Shown: positions 14,634 to 22,885 of the stretch, piece by piece
Position numbering within the stretch: the first letter of the stretch is position 1
How the letters are laid out: every line of letters begins with the position of its first letter
Source of the DNA: Alistipes senegalensis
Lineage (GTDB): Bacteria > Bacteroidota > Bacteroidia > Bacteroidales > Rikenellaceae
Direction of reading: 5' to 3'
Assembly: GCA_023665825.1 (NCBI GenBank)
Contig: JAMPDE010000002.1
Span: forward strand, 30,883 to 87,523
DNA: 56,641 nucleotides
Made by a program: the position numbers and the translations under genes
The notes under the pieces: model-generated
What the model saw: the letters and a program-made list of their open reading frames with translations, nothing else
Told to the model about the DNA's origin: nothing
The model's database searches: none

Positions 14634-16163
14634 ATGAATACGCAAAAAGTTCTTTTGATGATTCTCGACGGGTGGGGCAATGGCCGCCACGACAAGGCCG
14701 ATGTCATTTCGACCGTCCATCCCGATTATATTTCGGCCATGACCGCCCGTTATCCCCATGCCGAGTTGCGCACCGACGGCGAGAACGTTGGTCTGCCCGA
14801 CGGTCAGATGGGCAATTCGGAGGTCGGCCATCTCAATATCGGCGCCGGTCGCGTCGTCTATCAGGATTTGGTGAAAATCAACCGCGCCTGCCGCGACAAT
14901 TCGATTCTGCGGAATCCCGAAGTTGTCAAGGCGTTCGAGTATGCCAAGCAGAAAGGGGTGAACGTCCACTTCATGGGCTTGACCTCCGACGGCGGCGTCC
15001 ATTCGTCGCTCGAACACCTTTTCAAGTTGTGCGACATCGCGGCCGAATACGGCATCGCGAATACCTACGTCCATTGCTTCATGGACGGTCGCGACACCGA
15101 TCCCCGCAGCGGCAAGGGATTTATCGAACAGCTTGAAGAGCATATCGGCGGCGGGAAAGCTACGATCGCTACGGTCGTCGGCCGTTACTACGCAATGGAC
15201 CGTGACAAACGTTGGGAGCGGGTCAAGGTTGCTTACGACGCGTTGGTCGGGGGCGTCGGCGAGCCGGCGACGGATATGGTCGCCGCCGTGCAGAAATCCT
15301 ACGATGCCGACGTGACGGACGAATTTATTAAGCCTATCGTTCGTGTCGATGCTGCCGGACAGCCGGTCGGTCTGATTCGGCCGAACGACGTCGTGATTTT
15401 CTTCAACTACCGCAACGACCGTGCGAAGGAGCTGACCGTCGTGCTGACGCAGGAGGATATGCCCGAGCAGGGGATGCACACGCTGCCGCTCTACTATTGC
15501 TGCATGACGCCCTACGATGCCAAGTTCACGGGCCTGCACATTCTGTTCGACAAGGAGAACGTGCCCGATACGATCGGCGAATGGGTCTCCAAACAGGGCT
15601 TGAAGCAGTTGCGCATCGCCGAGACCGAGAAATACGCCCACGTCACGTTCTTCCTGAACGGCGGCCGTGAGGAGAAGTTCGCCAATGAAGAGCGCATACT
15701 GGTCGCTTCGCCGAAAGTGGCGACCTACGACTTGCAGCCCGAGATGTCCGCGCCCGAAGTGGCCGACAAATTAGTCGCCGCGCTGGACGAGCAGAAGTTC
15801 GACTTCATCTGCCTGAACTTCGCCAACGGCGATATGGTGGGCCATACGGGCGTTTACGACGCTATCGTCACGGCGGTCAAAGCTGTCGACCAGTGCGTCG
15901 AAAAGGTCGTCGAGGCGGCCAAGCGCAACGGCTACGAGGTGGTGCAGATCGCCGATCACGGCAACGCCGACAATGCGGTCAATCCCGACGGTACGCCCAA
16001 CACGGCGCACTCGCTCAATCCCGTGCCTATCGTCGTCGTTTCCGACCGCGTCAAGACTGTGCACGACGGTATCTTGGCCGACGTCGCTCCGACGGTGCTG
16101 GCCTTGATGGGGCTCGAACAGCCCGCCGAGATGACCGGCCATGCGTTGGTCGAACTGAAATAG
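14634..16163 (+). CDS. gpmI: 2,3-bisphosphoglycerate-independent phosphoglycerate mutase
   Basis: The 509-residue enzyme interconverts 3- and 2-phosphoglycerate in glycolysis using two Mn2+ ions. Signatures are [10 protein letters not shown] at the N-terminus, the phosphoserine loop QMGNSEVGH (Ser62), [20 protein letters not shown] and the metal-site segments [10 protein letters not shown] and IADHGNADN. Length and all metal ligands look normal. The gene follows alaS by 23 bases. A terminator at 16185 ends the unit. Confidence 0.97.
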   Translation: MNTQKVLLMILDGWGNGRHDKADVISTVHPDYISAMTARYPHAELRTDGENVGLPDGQMGNSEVGHLNIGAGRVVYQDLVKINRACRDNSILRNPEVVKAFEYAKQKGVNVHFMGLTSDGGVHSSLEHLFKLCDIAAEYGIANTYVHCFMDGRDTDPRSGKGFIEQLEEHIGGGKATIATVVGRYYAMDRDKRWERVKVAYDALVGGVGEPATDMVAAVQKSYDADVTDEFIKPIVRVDAAGQPVGLIRPNDVVIFFNYRNDRAKELTVVLTQEDMPEQGMHTLPLYYCCMTPYDAKFTGLHILFDKENVPDTIGEWVSKQGLKQLRIAETEKYAHVTFFLNGGREEKFANEERILVASPKVATYDLQPEMSAPEVADKLVAALDEQKFDFICLNFANGDMVGHTGVYDAIVTAVKAVDQCVEKVVEAAKRNGYEVVQIADHGNADNAVNPDGTPNTAHSLNPVPIVVVSDRVKTVHDGILADVAPTVLALMGLEQPAEMTGHALVELK

Positions 16164-16184
16164 TTCGAGTACACGAAATGCAGA

Positions 16185-16211
16185 GCCCGGCCTTATCGGT
16201 CGGGCTTTTTT
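16185..16211 (+). terminator. Rho-independent terminator after gpmI
   Basis: The stem GCCCGGCC/GGTCGGGC is followed by a run of six T. Confidence 0.8.
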
Positions 16212-16229
16212 GTGTCTATGTCGAATGAA

Positions 16230-16256
16230 AAAGGGCTGCCCATTGAGAGCAGCCCC
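16230..16256 (-). terminator. Terminator of the small lipoprotein gene
   Basis: The minus-strand hairpin is GGGCTGC/GCAGCCC (arms at 16233-16239 and 16249-16255) followed by T residues (the A run at 16228-16232 on the plus strand). Confidence 0.7.
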
Positions 16257-16277
16257 GCTGATGGTGCCGGTCGATTT

Positions 16278-16664
16278 TTATTTCTTGGTAAGCGTACCGT
16301 AATAATCGCCGTCCTCGTAAAGGCGGATGCTGTTGCCTTCGACCGTACCGATGAAGCGATAAGTATCCCCTTCGTCATCGGTGAATTTCATGGAGAGATT
16401 GGGCTCCGAGTAGGTGTAGGTGCCGTTTATTACATCGGTACCCTGATCGCCGAATTCCAACCAAGATTCGGTCCACGTAACGTTGCCGTTCTTTTTGAAC
16501 GCGAACGTGTCGTGGAGGTAGCCGCCCGACTCATTGCTTTCATAATACTCCCACGTGGTTCCGACCAAGCCGTTTTCGCTTTTTGCGTCGTCTTTGTCGT
16601 CGTCGGAGCATCCGACGAATGCCAATGCAACTACCGCTGCAAGGGCGAAGAAGAATTTCTTCAT
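16278..16664 (-). CDS. Small lipoprotein, beta-strand rich, lipocalin-like repeat pattern
   Basis: The 128-residue product has a lipoprotein signal with lipidated Cys19 (AFVGCSDDDK). The acid-rich tether just after Cys is usual for Bacteroidota lipoproteins. The mature part (LVGTTWEYYESNESGGYLHD; FAFKKNGNVTWTESW; INGTYTYSEPNLSMKFTD; IRLYEDGDYYGTLTKK) alternates short strands like the small calycin/lipocalin-like domains of Bacteroidales. Function is unknown. Its ATG comes 10 bases after the closing stem of the structured element at 16675-16946, so it may have a long structured leader. Confidence 0.75.
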   Translation of the reverse strand: MKKFFFALAAVVALAFVGCSDDDKDDAKSENGLVGTTWEYYESNESGGYLHDTFAFKKNGNVTWTESWLEFGDQGTDVINGTYTYSEPNLSMKFTDDEGDTYRFIGTVEGNSIRLYEDGDYYGTLTKK

Positions 16665-16674
16665 TGTTTTTTGA

Positions 16675-16946
16675 AAATTTAGTTGAACATTGAGTTATTT
16701 GTGCATTTACATAAATGCCGTTGCCGTCGGATGGCAACCGTTCAACTAAACGCAGAACGTGGATTGTCCTTATTGATAAGAGGTACGACCAAGCACCATC
16801 GCAAACATAAGCACAACCCACGCATATAAGCGGGGGCATTCTTCGTGCCTATTGTCCGTTTGCTGAAAAATTGGTCGTTTTCTTATCAGAACAATAGCCT
16901 AAATGCCATCAGACGCATTGCTATTTGCAATGCAGGGACAAAAGTA
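16675..16946 (-). ncRNA. Candidate structured RNA or long structured leader
   Basis: On the minus strand a -7 box TACTTTTG (16946-16939) is followed by a chain of helices. These are GCATTGC/GCAATGC (16915-16921 with 16927-16933), a long arm GGCATT/AATGCC (16835-16840 with 16902-16907) enclosing CTATTGT/ACAATAG (16849-16855 with 16891-16897), and CCCACGC/GCGGGG with one bulge (16817-16834). A final 11-bp perfect stem TTTAGTTGAAC/GTTCAACTAAA (16678-16688 with 16740-16750) encloses the hairpins GCATTTA/TAAATGC and GTTGCC/GGCAAC. The strand choice rests on the -7 box only. No protein is supported here. From 16947 to 17066 I see nothing else. Confidence 0.6.
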
Positions 16947-17066
16947 GCAAAAAAAATGCAAAGGCCTACGCCGCCGGAAAATTTTTTCTCCCGCCTATCG
17001 CCTGCGCAGGTCGGGTGCGAGCGTTTTGGTGGGGTCTTCCGGTATTGTGCGGAACGATTCTACCCG

Positions 17067-18005
17067 TCAACGGCTTTTCAAAAACGTTTCGATATTCCGT
17101 ACGATGCAGCCGACGAGCGTTTCGACGGCTTCGGCCGGTGCCCACGCATTGTGCGGCGAGAGCAGCAGCCGGTCGGGTTCGCGGACGGCGAGAAGCGGGT
17201 TGCCGACTTCGAGCGGTTCGTGCTCGAAAACGTCGAGGGCTGCTCCGGCGAGCATTCCTGCATTCAGCGCGTCGGCTAAAGCCTTTTCGTCGACGATGCC
17301 GCCGCGCGCGACGTTGATAAGCAAGGCCGACGGTTTCATCAGCGACAGCTCGCGGGCACCGATTAGTCCGCGTGTGCGCGGCGTCAGCGGTGCGTGTATC
17401 GACACGACGTCTGCCGTGCGGAGCAGTTCGTCGAGCGGCAGGGCAGGGTAGGGTTCTTCGCGCGCGACGCCCGACGTCGAGGTGTAGACCACCTTGCAAC
17501 CGAGCGCTTCAGCGACACGGGCTACGGCATGACCGATATTCCCCAGCCCGATGATGCCCCACGTCTTGCCGTGCAGCTGGTGGGTCGGTCGGCCGAAGTG
17601 GAACTGCCGTGCAGCACCCGCGTATCCGGTTTTGACATAGCGGTCGTAGTAGCCGATTTGCCGCATCAGCGCAATGGCCGCTCCGATGGTCGTTTCCGTG
17701 ACGGCATGGGTCGAGTAACCGACGGCGTTTTTCACCGCGATGCCCAGTTTGGCGGCGGCTTCGAGGTCGATGTGGTTCATGCCCGTGCCCGCTACGCAAA
17801 TCATGCGCAGTTGCGGCAGGGCCTGCATCGTCGCGCGGTCGAACGGCACCTTGTTCGTAATCGCGATGTCGGCTTCGCGGCAGCGGTCAAGCACTTCGTC
17901 GCCGACGGTGGTTTCGTAGCCCGTGTAGTCTCCCAGCGCACGGATGGCTGTCAGGTCGGTTCCGCCGAGACTGTATTGGTCTAAAAAGACGATTTTCGGT
18001 TTCAT
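17067..18005 (-). CDS. D-isomer-specific 2-hydroxyacid dehydrogenase
   Basis: The 312-residue NAD-dependent enzyme has the N-terminal catalytic half (ITNKVPFDRATMQALPQLRM), the NAD-binding GIIGLGNIGHAVA, the catalytic Arg in LINVARGGIVDE, Glu in ALDVFEHEPL and His in LLSPHNAWAP. The substrate class (glycerate, glyoxylate or hydroxypyruvate) is the usual guess for this HprA-like size, but is not proven. It lies 12 bases after tcdA on the minus strand, as the last gene of a TatD-TcdA-dehydrogenase unit. Confidence 0.92.
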   Translation of the reverse strand: MKPKIVFLDQYSLGGTDLTAIRALGDYTGYETTVGDEVLDRCREADIAITNKVPFDRATMQALPQLRMICVAGTGMNHIDLEAAAKLGIAVKNAVGYSTHAVTETTIGAAIALMRQIGYYDRYVKTGYAGAARQFHFGRPTHQLHGKTWGIIGLGNIGHAVARVAEALGCKVVYTSTSGVAREEPYPALPLDELLRTADVVSIHAPLTPRTRGLIGARELSLMKPSALLINVARGGIVDEKALADALNAGMLAGAALDVFEHEPLEVGNPLLAVREPDRLLLSPHNAWAPAEAVETLVGCIVRNIETFLKSR

Positions 18006-18017
18006 AGCTCTTGGTGT

Positions 18018-18743
18018 TTATTCCAGTTCTCCGATCAGGTCGCGGATGACCACCGACGCACAGCCGATGCCGAACATGGCGGGCAGATAGGAAATCGTCC
18101 CGACGTTCGATTTCTTGTTCTGCTCCTCGCAGACGTACATCGCTCCTTCGCGGATCGGTTCCGCCGAAAAGACGGCACGAAATCCCGTACGGATTCCGAT
18201 TTTGTGCAGCCGCTTGCGGAGCATGTGGGCCAGCGGACAGTGGTGGGTCTTGGCGATGTCGGCGATCTCCATTCGTGTCGGGTCGGTTTTGGCTCCGGCT
18301 CCCATCGAGCTGACTATCGGAAGCCCGCGTTCCATTGCACCTGCAATCAGCGCGAGTTTCGGCGACAGCGTATCGATAGCGTCGACCACGTAGTCGTAGG
18401 GTGCGGCATCGAGCAGTTCGTAGGTTTTTTCGTCGCGGATGTATTCCGCCACGACCGTCAGTTCCAGTTCGGGGGCGATGTCCCGCAGGCGTTCGGCCAG
18501 CACTTCGGCTTTGGGGCGGCCTATGGTCGAGTGCAGGGCGACCAGCTGCCGGTTGATGTTCGACAGCGACACCGTATCGGCATCGGCGACGGTCATGCGT
18601 CCGAAGCCGGCCCGCGCGAGCATTTCGGCCGCATAGGCTCCGACACCGCCCAGCCCCACGATCAGCACGTGCGCACGGCGCAGTCGTTCGAGTTTTTCCT
18701 CGCCCAGCAGCAGCGAGGTGCGTTCCAGCCACGAAGGTATCAT
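18018..18743 (-). CDS. tcdA: tRNA threonylcarbamoyladenosine dehydratase (ThiF family)
   Basis: The 241-residue E1-like enzyme uses ATP to convert t6A37 of ANN-decoding tRNAs to the cyclic form ct6A. Signatures are the nucleotide-binding VLIVGLGGVGAYAAEML, SNINRQLVAL, DYVVDAIDTLSPKLAL and the C-terminal MFGIGCASVVIRDL. Length and order match TcdA/CsdL. It overlaps the TatD gene by 4 bases (translational coupling). The overlap with tRNA-type and DNase-type genes is common in Bacteroidales. Confidence 0.9.
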   Translation of the reverse strand: MIPSWLERTSLLLGEEKLERLRRAHVLIVGLGGVGAYAAEMLARAGFGRMTVADADTVSLSNINRQLVALHSTIGRPKAEVLAERLRDIAPELELTVVAEYIRDEKTYELLDAAPYDYVVDAIDTLSPKLALIAGAMERGLPIVSSMGAGAKTDPTRMEIADIAKTHHCPLAHMLRKRLHKIGIRTGFRAVFSAEPIREGAMYVCEEQNKKSNVGTISYLPAMFGIGCASVVIRDLIGELE

Positions 18744-19327
18744 CCGAAAATCCGTTTATAATTTGCAAAGGTAGCTTCTTGCAGTCGTTGTTCCGGCATT
18801 CCGAGCACTTCGGCCGACTGCCGATAGATTTCCTCGATGGGGGTCGGGCTGTCGTCGGTTTCCAGAAAAAGCTGCGTCAGCGGGGTTCGGCGCATCGCTT
18901 CGATGGTTTTCGGCGAACGGAACGTCCGCTCGCCGAATGACAGATAATAACCGGCGGCAATCGCTTGCCGTGCCTGCTCGGGCGAGCCGATGAACCCGTG
19001 AAAAATCGCCGCACGCGGCGGACAAGCGTGCAGTTCGCGCATCACCGCCTCGAACGCCCGCACGCAATGCAGCACGACGGGTAAATCGTATTGTCGGGCC
19101 AGTTCCAGCTGGGCGCGGAATGCAGCGTATTGGGCCTCTTGCGGGGCTCCTTTCGCGAAATCGAGCCCCGTTTCGCCGATAGCCTGCACTTCGTCGGCGA
19201 GCGGCAGAAGCGACGACACCGCAATCCGGTCGGCATCATACGGATGCACGCCGGCCGTGCGCAGTTCGATTCCGCGACCCGTCGGCCGGTGGGTATGGAT
19301 ATTTGTATAGGTGCAGCGCGATTCCAT
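18740..19327 (-). CDS. Short TatD-family metal-dependent hydrolase
   Basis: The product is 195 residues from ATG 19327, shorter than the usual 255-265. Metal ligands are visible in NIHTHRP (HxH), the Glu of AIGETGLDF, the His of VVLHCVRA, the His of AIFHGFIGS and the Asp of LETDDSPTP. The missing part is the loop after HTHRP, where the chain jumps to the GVHPYDAD strand. The enzyme may be a 3'-5' DNase or D-aminoacyl-tRNA-type hydrolase. An in-frame ATG at 19336 overlaps the -7 box at 19334-19341, so 19327 is preferred. The mRNA would have almost no leader. Confidence 0.88.
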   Translation of the reverse strand: MESRCTYTNIHTHRPTGRGIELRTAGVHPYDADRIAVSSLLPLADEVQAIGETGLDFAKGAPQEAQYAAFRAQLELARQYDLPVVLHCVRAFEAVMRELHACPPRAAIFHGFIGSPEQARQAIAAGYYLSFGERTFRSPKTIEAMRRTPLTQLFLETDDSPTPIEEIYRQSAEVLGMPEQRLQEATFANYKRIFG

Positions 19328-19333
19328 GTCGTA

Positions 19334-19365
19334 CAAAATTAACCATTTTAATTTATTTTAAGAAA
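19334..19365 (-). promoter_or_regulatory. Promoter of the TatD-tcdA-dehydrogenase operon
   Basis: On the minus strand TTTC (19365-19362), a 20-base spacer, then TAATTTTG (19341-19334). The start codon follows only 6 bases after the box. Confidence 0.6.
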
Positions 19366-19402
19366 TAATATGCCGATCCGCTGTATTCTCGAAAAAAATG
19401 CG

Positions 19403-19440
19403 TACTTTCGCACGCGGTTCGGAGTGTTAGCCCGCTAACA
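19403..19440 (+). promoter_or_regulatory. nqr operon control region: -7-like box and palindrome
   Basis: TACTTTCG at 19403-19410 is one mismatch from TAnnTTTG. It is followed by the palindrome TGTTAGC-CC-GCTAACA (19425-19440), just downstream of the expected start point. A repressor site is likely, and the regulator is unknown. Confidence 0.5.
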
Positions 19441-19494
19441 GCCCGAGTGCCACCGCAATCACTTGCAACAGAATTACAAGCAAACTTAATAAAT

Positions 19495-20850
19495 ATGTCG
19501 AAAATCATCACTCTACGCAAGGGGCTCGACATCAACTTGGAAGGCAAACCCTGTCCGACGCTGGCCGATGCGCCTGCGGCGGCGGAGTATGCGGTTTCGC
19601 CGCTCGATTTCGAGGGGGTGACGCCCAAACTGTTGGTGAAGGAGGGCGACCGCGTGAAGGCCGGTACGCCGTTGTTCTTCAACAAGTACAGCGAGCGCGT
19701 GTTGTTCGTTTCGCCCGTCAGCGGTACGGTGGCCGCCGTCAATCGCGGCGAGAAACGCAAGGTGCTTTCCGTGACCGTCGCGCCCGATGCTCAGCCGAGC
19801 TACGAGGAGTTCGCCAAGCCCGATTTGCAGCAGGCTTCGCGCGACGAATTGATCGAGTTGTTGCTCCGCGCCGGTCTGTGGCCGATGCTCGTGCAGCGTC
19901 CCTACGGCATCATCGCCGATCCGGCCGATACGCCGAAAGCCATCTTCGTTTCGGCGTTCGATTCGGCGCCGCTGGCTCCCGATTACAACTTCGCGTTGCG
20001 CGACGAGCAGGCGAACCTGCAAGCCGGTATCGAGGTTTTGCGGAAACTCTCCGGCGGCAAGGTGCATCTTTCGATGCTCGCCGGTGCCGAAGGCCGCATG
20101 CCCGAGTTGAAGGGCGTCGAGCTGCACACGTTCGCCGGCAAACATCCTGCCGGTAACGTCGGCGTGCAGATCCACCACATCGACCCCGTGAACAAGGGCG
20201 AGATCGTGTGGACGGTGAACATTCAGGATTTGGCCATCATCGGTCGGCTGGTGCTTACGGGCCGCGTCGACATGACCCGCATCATCGCTGTCAGCGGTTC
20301 GGAGGTTGCGAATCCGCAGTATTATCGCGTCATCGCCGGCGCCCGCATGGATTCGCTGCTCGGAAACAACCTCAAATCGCAAAAGGAGGGCGACACGGTG
20401 CGCGTCATCTCGGGCAATGTACTGACCGGCACCAAAGTCGCGGCGGACGGGTTCTTGGGTTACTACGCCAATGCGGTGGCAGTCATTCCCGAAGGCGACA
20501 AATACGAGCTGCTGGGTTGGGCGATGCCCCGATTCAAGAAGTTCTCCGTGTCGCGGGCCTATTTCTCGTGGCTTTGCCCGAAAAAGGCCTACCGGTTGGA
20601 TACCAACATGAACGGCGGCGAACGTCCGTTCGTCGTGACGGGGCTTTACGAGAAGTATCTGCCGATGGACATCTACCCGATGTATCTGTTGAAGGCTTGT
20701 CTGGCCGGCGATATCGAAAAAATGGAGAATCTCGGCATATACGAGGTCGTCGAGGAGGATTTCGCCTTGTGCGAGTTCGTCGATCCGTCGAAAATCGACA
20801 TCCAGCAGATCATCCGCGACGGTATTAACTTAATGATCAAGGAGGCATAA
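19495..20850 (+). CDS. nqrA: Na+-translocating NADH:quinone reductase subunit A
   Basis: The product is 451 residues from ATG 19495 (the frame is open from 19447, but MSKIITLRKGLDINLEGKP is the family start). It is the cytoplasmic peripheral subunit of the six-subunit Na+-NQR. Family text includes GDRVKAGTPLFFNKY, LVQRPYGIIADP, GKHPAGNVGVQIHHIDPV, RVISGNVLTGT and LLKACLAGDIEKMENLGIYE. The complex oxidises NADH, reduces quinone and pumps Na+ out. It is the first gene of nqrABCDEF, and nqrB follows 3 bases later. Confidence 0.97.
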   Translation: MSKIITLRKGLDINLEGKPCPTLADAPAAAEYAVSPLDFEGVTPKLLVKEGDRVKAGTPLFFNKYSERVLFVSPVSGTVAAVNRGEKRKVLSVTVAPDAQPSYEEFAKPDLQQASRDELIELLLRAGLWPMLVQRPYGIIADPADTPKAIFVSAFDSAPLAPDYNFALRDEQANLQAGIEVLRKLSGGKVHLSMLAGAEGRMPELKGVELHTFAGKHPAGNVGVQIHHIDPVNKGEIVWTVNIQDLAIIGRLVLTGRVDMTRIIAVSGSEVANPQYYRVIAGARMDSLLGNNLKSQKEGDTVRVISGNVLTGTKVAADGFLGYYANAVAVIPEGDKYELLGWAMPRFKKFSVSRAYFSWLCPKKAYRLDTNMNGGERPFVVTGLYEKYLPMDIYPMYLLKACLAGDIEKMENLGIYEVVEEDFALCEFVDPSKIDIQQIIRDGINLMIKEA

Positions 20851-20853
20851 ACG

Positions 20854-22011
20854 ATGAGCGCAATCCGTAATTTAGTGGATAAAATCAAGCCGACGTTCGC
20901 CAAGGGCGGCAAGTTGGGCTTTTTGGAGTCGACGTTCGAGGCCTTCGAGACGTTCCTCTTCGTTCCGAACACCACGACGCGGCGCGGAGCCCATATCCGC
21001 GACTGCAACGACATGAAACGCACGATGATCATGGTCGTCGTCGCGTTGATGCCTGCCTTGTTGTTCGGTATGTACAATGTTGGGTATCAGCACTTCCTTT
21101 CGCTGGGCATTACGCCCGAATTCTGGACTTCGTTCTGGTTCGGCTTCCTGAAAGTGTTGCCGATGATCGTCGTTTCGTACGTCGTCGGGCTCGGCATCGA
21201 GTTCGCGTTCGCACAGATGCGCGGTCATGAGGTCAATGAGGGCTTCCTCGTCACGGGTCTGCTCATCCCGATGATCATGCCGGTCGACATTCCGTTGTGG
21301 ATGCTCGGCCTTTCGACCGCATTTGCCGTCATTTTCGGCAAGGAGGTATTCGGCGGTACGGGCATGAACGTCTTCAACCCCGCGTTGGTCGCCCGCGTGT
21401 TCGCATTCTTCGCCTATACGCCCGCCATGTCGGGAGCCAAAGTTTGGATTGCCGGTTTGACCTCCGGCGAGGGTGTCGTCGACGGATTTTCCGGTGCGAC
21501 GCCGCTCGAAAACCTCGTGACGAACGGACACATGGGCTATTCGACGCTCGACGCATTCTTGGGATTCATTCCCGGCAGCGTCGGCGAAACTTCGACGGTC
21601 GCCATTTTGCTCGGTGCTGCCATTCTGCTCTTCACGGGCATCGCTTCGTGGCGCACGATGGTGTCGGTATTCGCCGGCGGTTTGGCGATGGCTTTGGTCT
21701 TCAATATCTTCGGGTCGTCGGCTTATGCGCAGATTCCGGGCTGGTATCATCTGATTATCGGCGGTTTCGCATTCGGTGCCGTATTCATGGCCACCGATCC
21801 CGTTACTTCGGCACAGACCGCTGCGGGACAGTATATCGTCGGCTTTATGATCGGTCTGCTGGCTGTGTTGACCCGCGTCGTCAATCCGGCTTATCCCGAA
21901 GGCATGATGCTCGCCATTCTGTTCATGAATGCGCTGGCCCCGCTGGTCGACTACTACGTCGTCGAGGCCAGCATCAAGCGGAGAAACAAACGTATCACAA
22001 CGGCAAAATAG
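20854..22011 (+). CDS. nqrB: Na+-NQR subunit B
   Basis: The 385-residue multi-span membrane subunit binds FMN covalently on the Thr of the SGAT motif (Thr216 in DGFSGATPLEN). It also takes part in the Na+ path and in quinone binding. Membrane segments include MIMVVVALMPALLFGMYNVG, VLPMIVVSYVVGLGIEFAFA and several in the C-terminal half. Other family text: FNPALVARVFAFFAY and FMATDPVTSAQT. It lies 3 bases after nqrA and 7 before nqrC. Flavinylation needs an ApbE transferase, which is not in this window. Confidence 0.97.
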   Translation: MSAIRNLVDKIKPTFAKGGKLGFLESTFEAFETFLFVPNTTTRRGAHIRDCNDMKRTMIMVVVALMPALLFGMYNVGYQHFLSLGITPEFWTSFWFGFLKVLPMIVVSYVVGLGIEFAFAQMRGHEVNEGFLVTGLLIPMIMPVDIPLWMLGLSTAFAVIFGKEVFGGTGMNVFNPALVARVFAFFAYTPAMSGAKVWIAGLTSGEGVVDGFSGATPLENLVTNGHMGYSTLDAFLGFIPGSVGETSTVAILLGAAILLFTGIASWRTMVSVFAGGLAMALVFNIFGSSAYAQIPGWYHLIIGGFAFGAVFMATDPVTSAQTAAGQYIVGFMIGLLAVLTRVVNPAYPEGMMLAILFMNALAPLVDYYVVEASIKRRNKRITTAK

Positions 22012-22018
22012 GGGAGTT

Positions 22019-22870
22019 ATGGCAATGAAAAAATTCAGATGCAATGTTTGCGGCTATATCCACGAAGGAAATGCCGCTCCCGAAACCTGCCCCGTATGCG
22101 GTGCTCCCGCTTCGGAGTTCACGGAATTGAAATCCGAGCGTAAAAGCTGGTTGCACGACAAGAACAGCAACGCCTATATTTTGGTGTACGCTACGGTGAT
22201 GGTCGTCATCGTGGCCGCTGTGCTGGCGGTGGCTGCACTGTCGTTGAAAAGTCGGCAGGACGCCAATTCGCTCAACGAGAAGAAAGAGGCCATTCTCGCT
22301 TCGCTCGGCGCGGCGGAACAGCCTTACGACGAATACATCTCGGCTTACGCAGTCGATGCACAGGGCGAACGTATCGAATCCGTTTCGGCGGACGATGCCC
22401 TGCAAATGCTTTTCGACCTGAAAAAGGCCGAAGCTGCCGCAACCTATCCTGTCTTCGAGGCGGCGGACGGACGCATCGTCCTGCCCGTCAACGGTACGGG
22501 GCTATGGGGCCCGATTTGGGGTTATGTCGCTTTGGAGAAGGATATGGACACCGTCGTGGGTGCCGTCTTCGACCATAAGGGCGAAACGCCCGGTCTCGGT
22601 GCCGAAATCGCTACCGCGAAGTACCAGCGGCAGTTCGTCGGCAAGACGATTTTCGACGGCGACCGTTTCGTTTCCATCACGCTCCGCAAGGGCGGTGCCC
22701 AAGACCCCGCGCACGAGGTGGACGCCATCACGGGCGGTACGAAAACTTCGGACGGCGTAACGGCCATGTTGCAGAGCAGTCTGGGGCATTACCTCCCGTT
22801 GCTGGAAGCGCGCCGGGCTGGACGTTCCGATGCCGAAACTCCGTCCGACGAGGTCGAACAGAACCATTAA
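22019..22870 (+). CDS. nqrC: Na+-NQR subunit C with extra N-terminal rubredoxin-like domain
   Basis: The product is 283 residues from ATG 22019. Residues 1-38 are a rubredoxin-like zinc-ribbon/iron knuckle not usual in NqrC: CNVCGYIHEG (Cys8, Cys11) and CPVCGAPASEF (Cys24, Cys27). This matches the C-terminal rubredoxin domain of rubrerythrins. A membrane helix follows (about 52-74), then the standard NqrC periplasmic FMN domain with TGGTKTSDGV, where Thr241 is the covalent FMN site (SGAT-like). The start is firm because the first nqrC-like residues come after the four cysteines in one open frame and the ATG lies 7 bases after nqrB. The ribbon should face the cytoplasm. Confidence 0.93.
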   Translation: MAMKKFRCNVCGYIHEGNAAPETCPVCGAPASEFTELKSERKSWLHDKNSNAYILVYATVMVVIVAAVLAVAALSLKSRQDANSLNEKKEAILASLGAAEQPYDEYISAYAVDAQGERIESVSADDALQMLFDLKKAEAAATYPVFEAADGRIVLPVNGTGLWGPIWGYVALEKDMDTVVGAVFDHKGETPGLGAEIATAKYQRQFVGKTIFDGDRFVSITLRKGGAQDPAHEVDAITGGTKTSDGVTAMLQSSLGHYLPLLEARRAGRSDAETPSDEVEQNH

Positions 22871-22885
22871 GCCTTGTATAGCATT

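Noticed and set aside
16540-16839. 99-codon minus-strand frame through the structured element
   Set aside because: It overlaps the lipoprotein in another frame and its codons fall in the RNA helices, which better explain the sequence.
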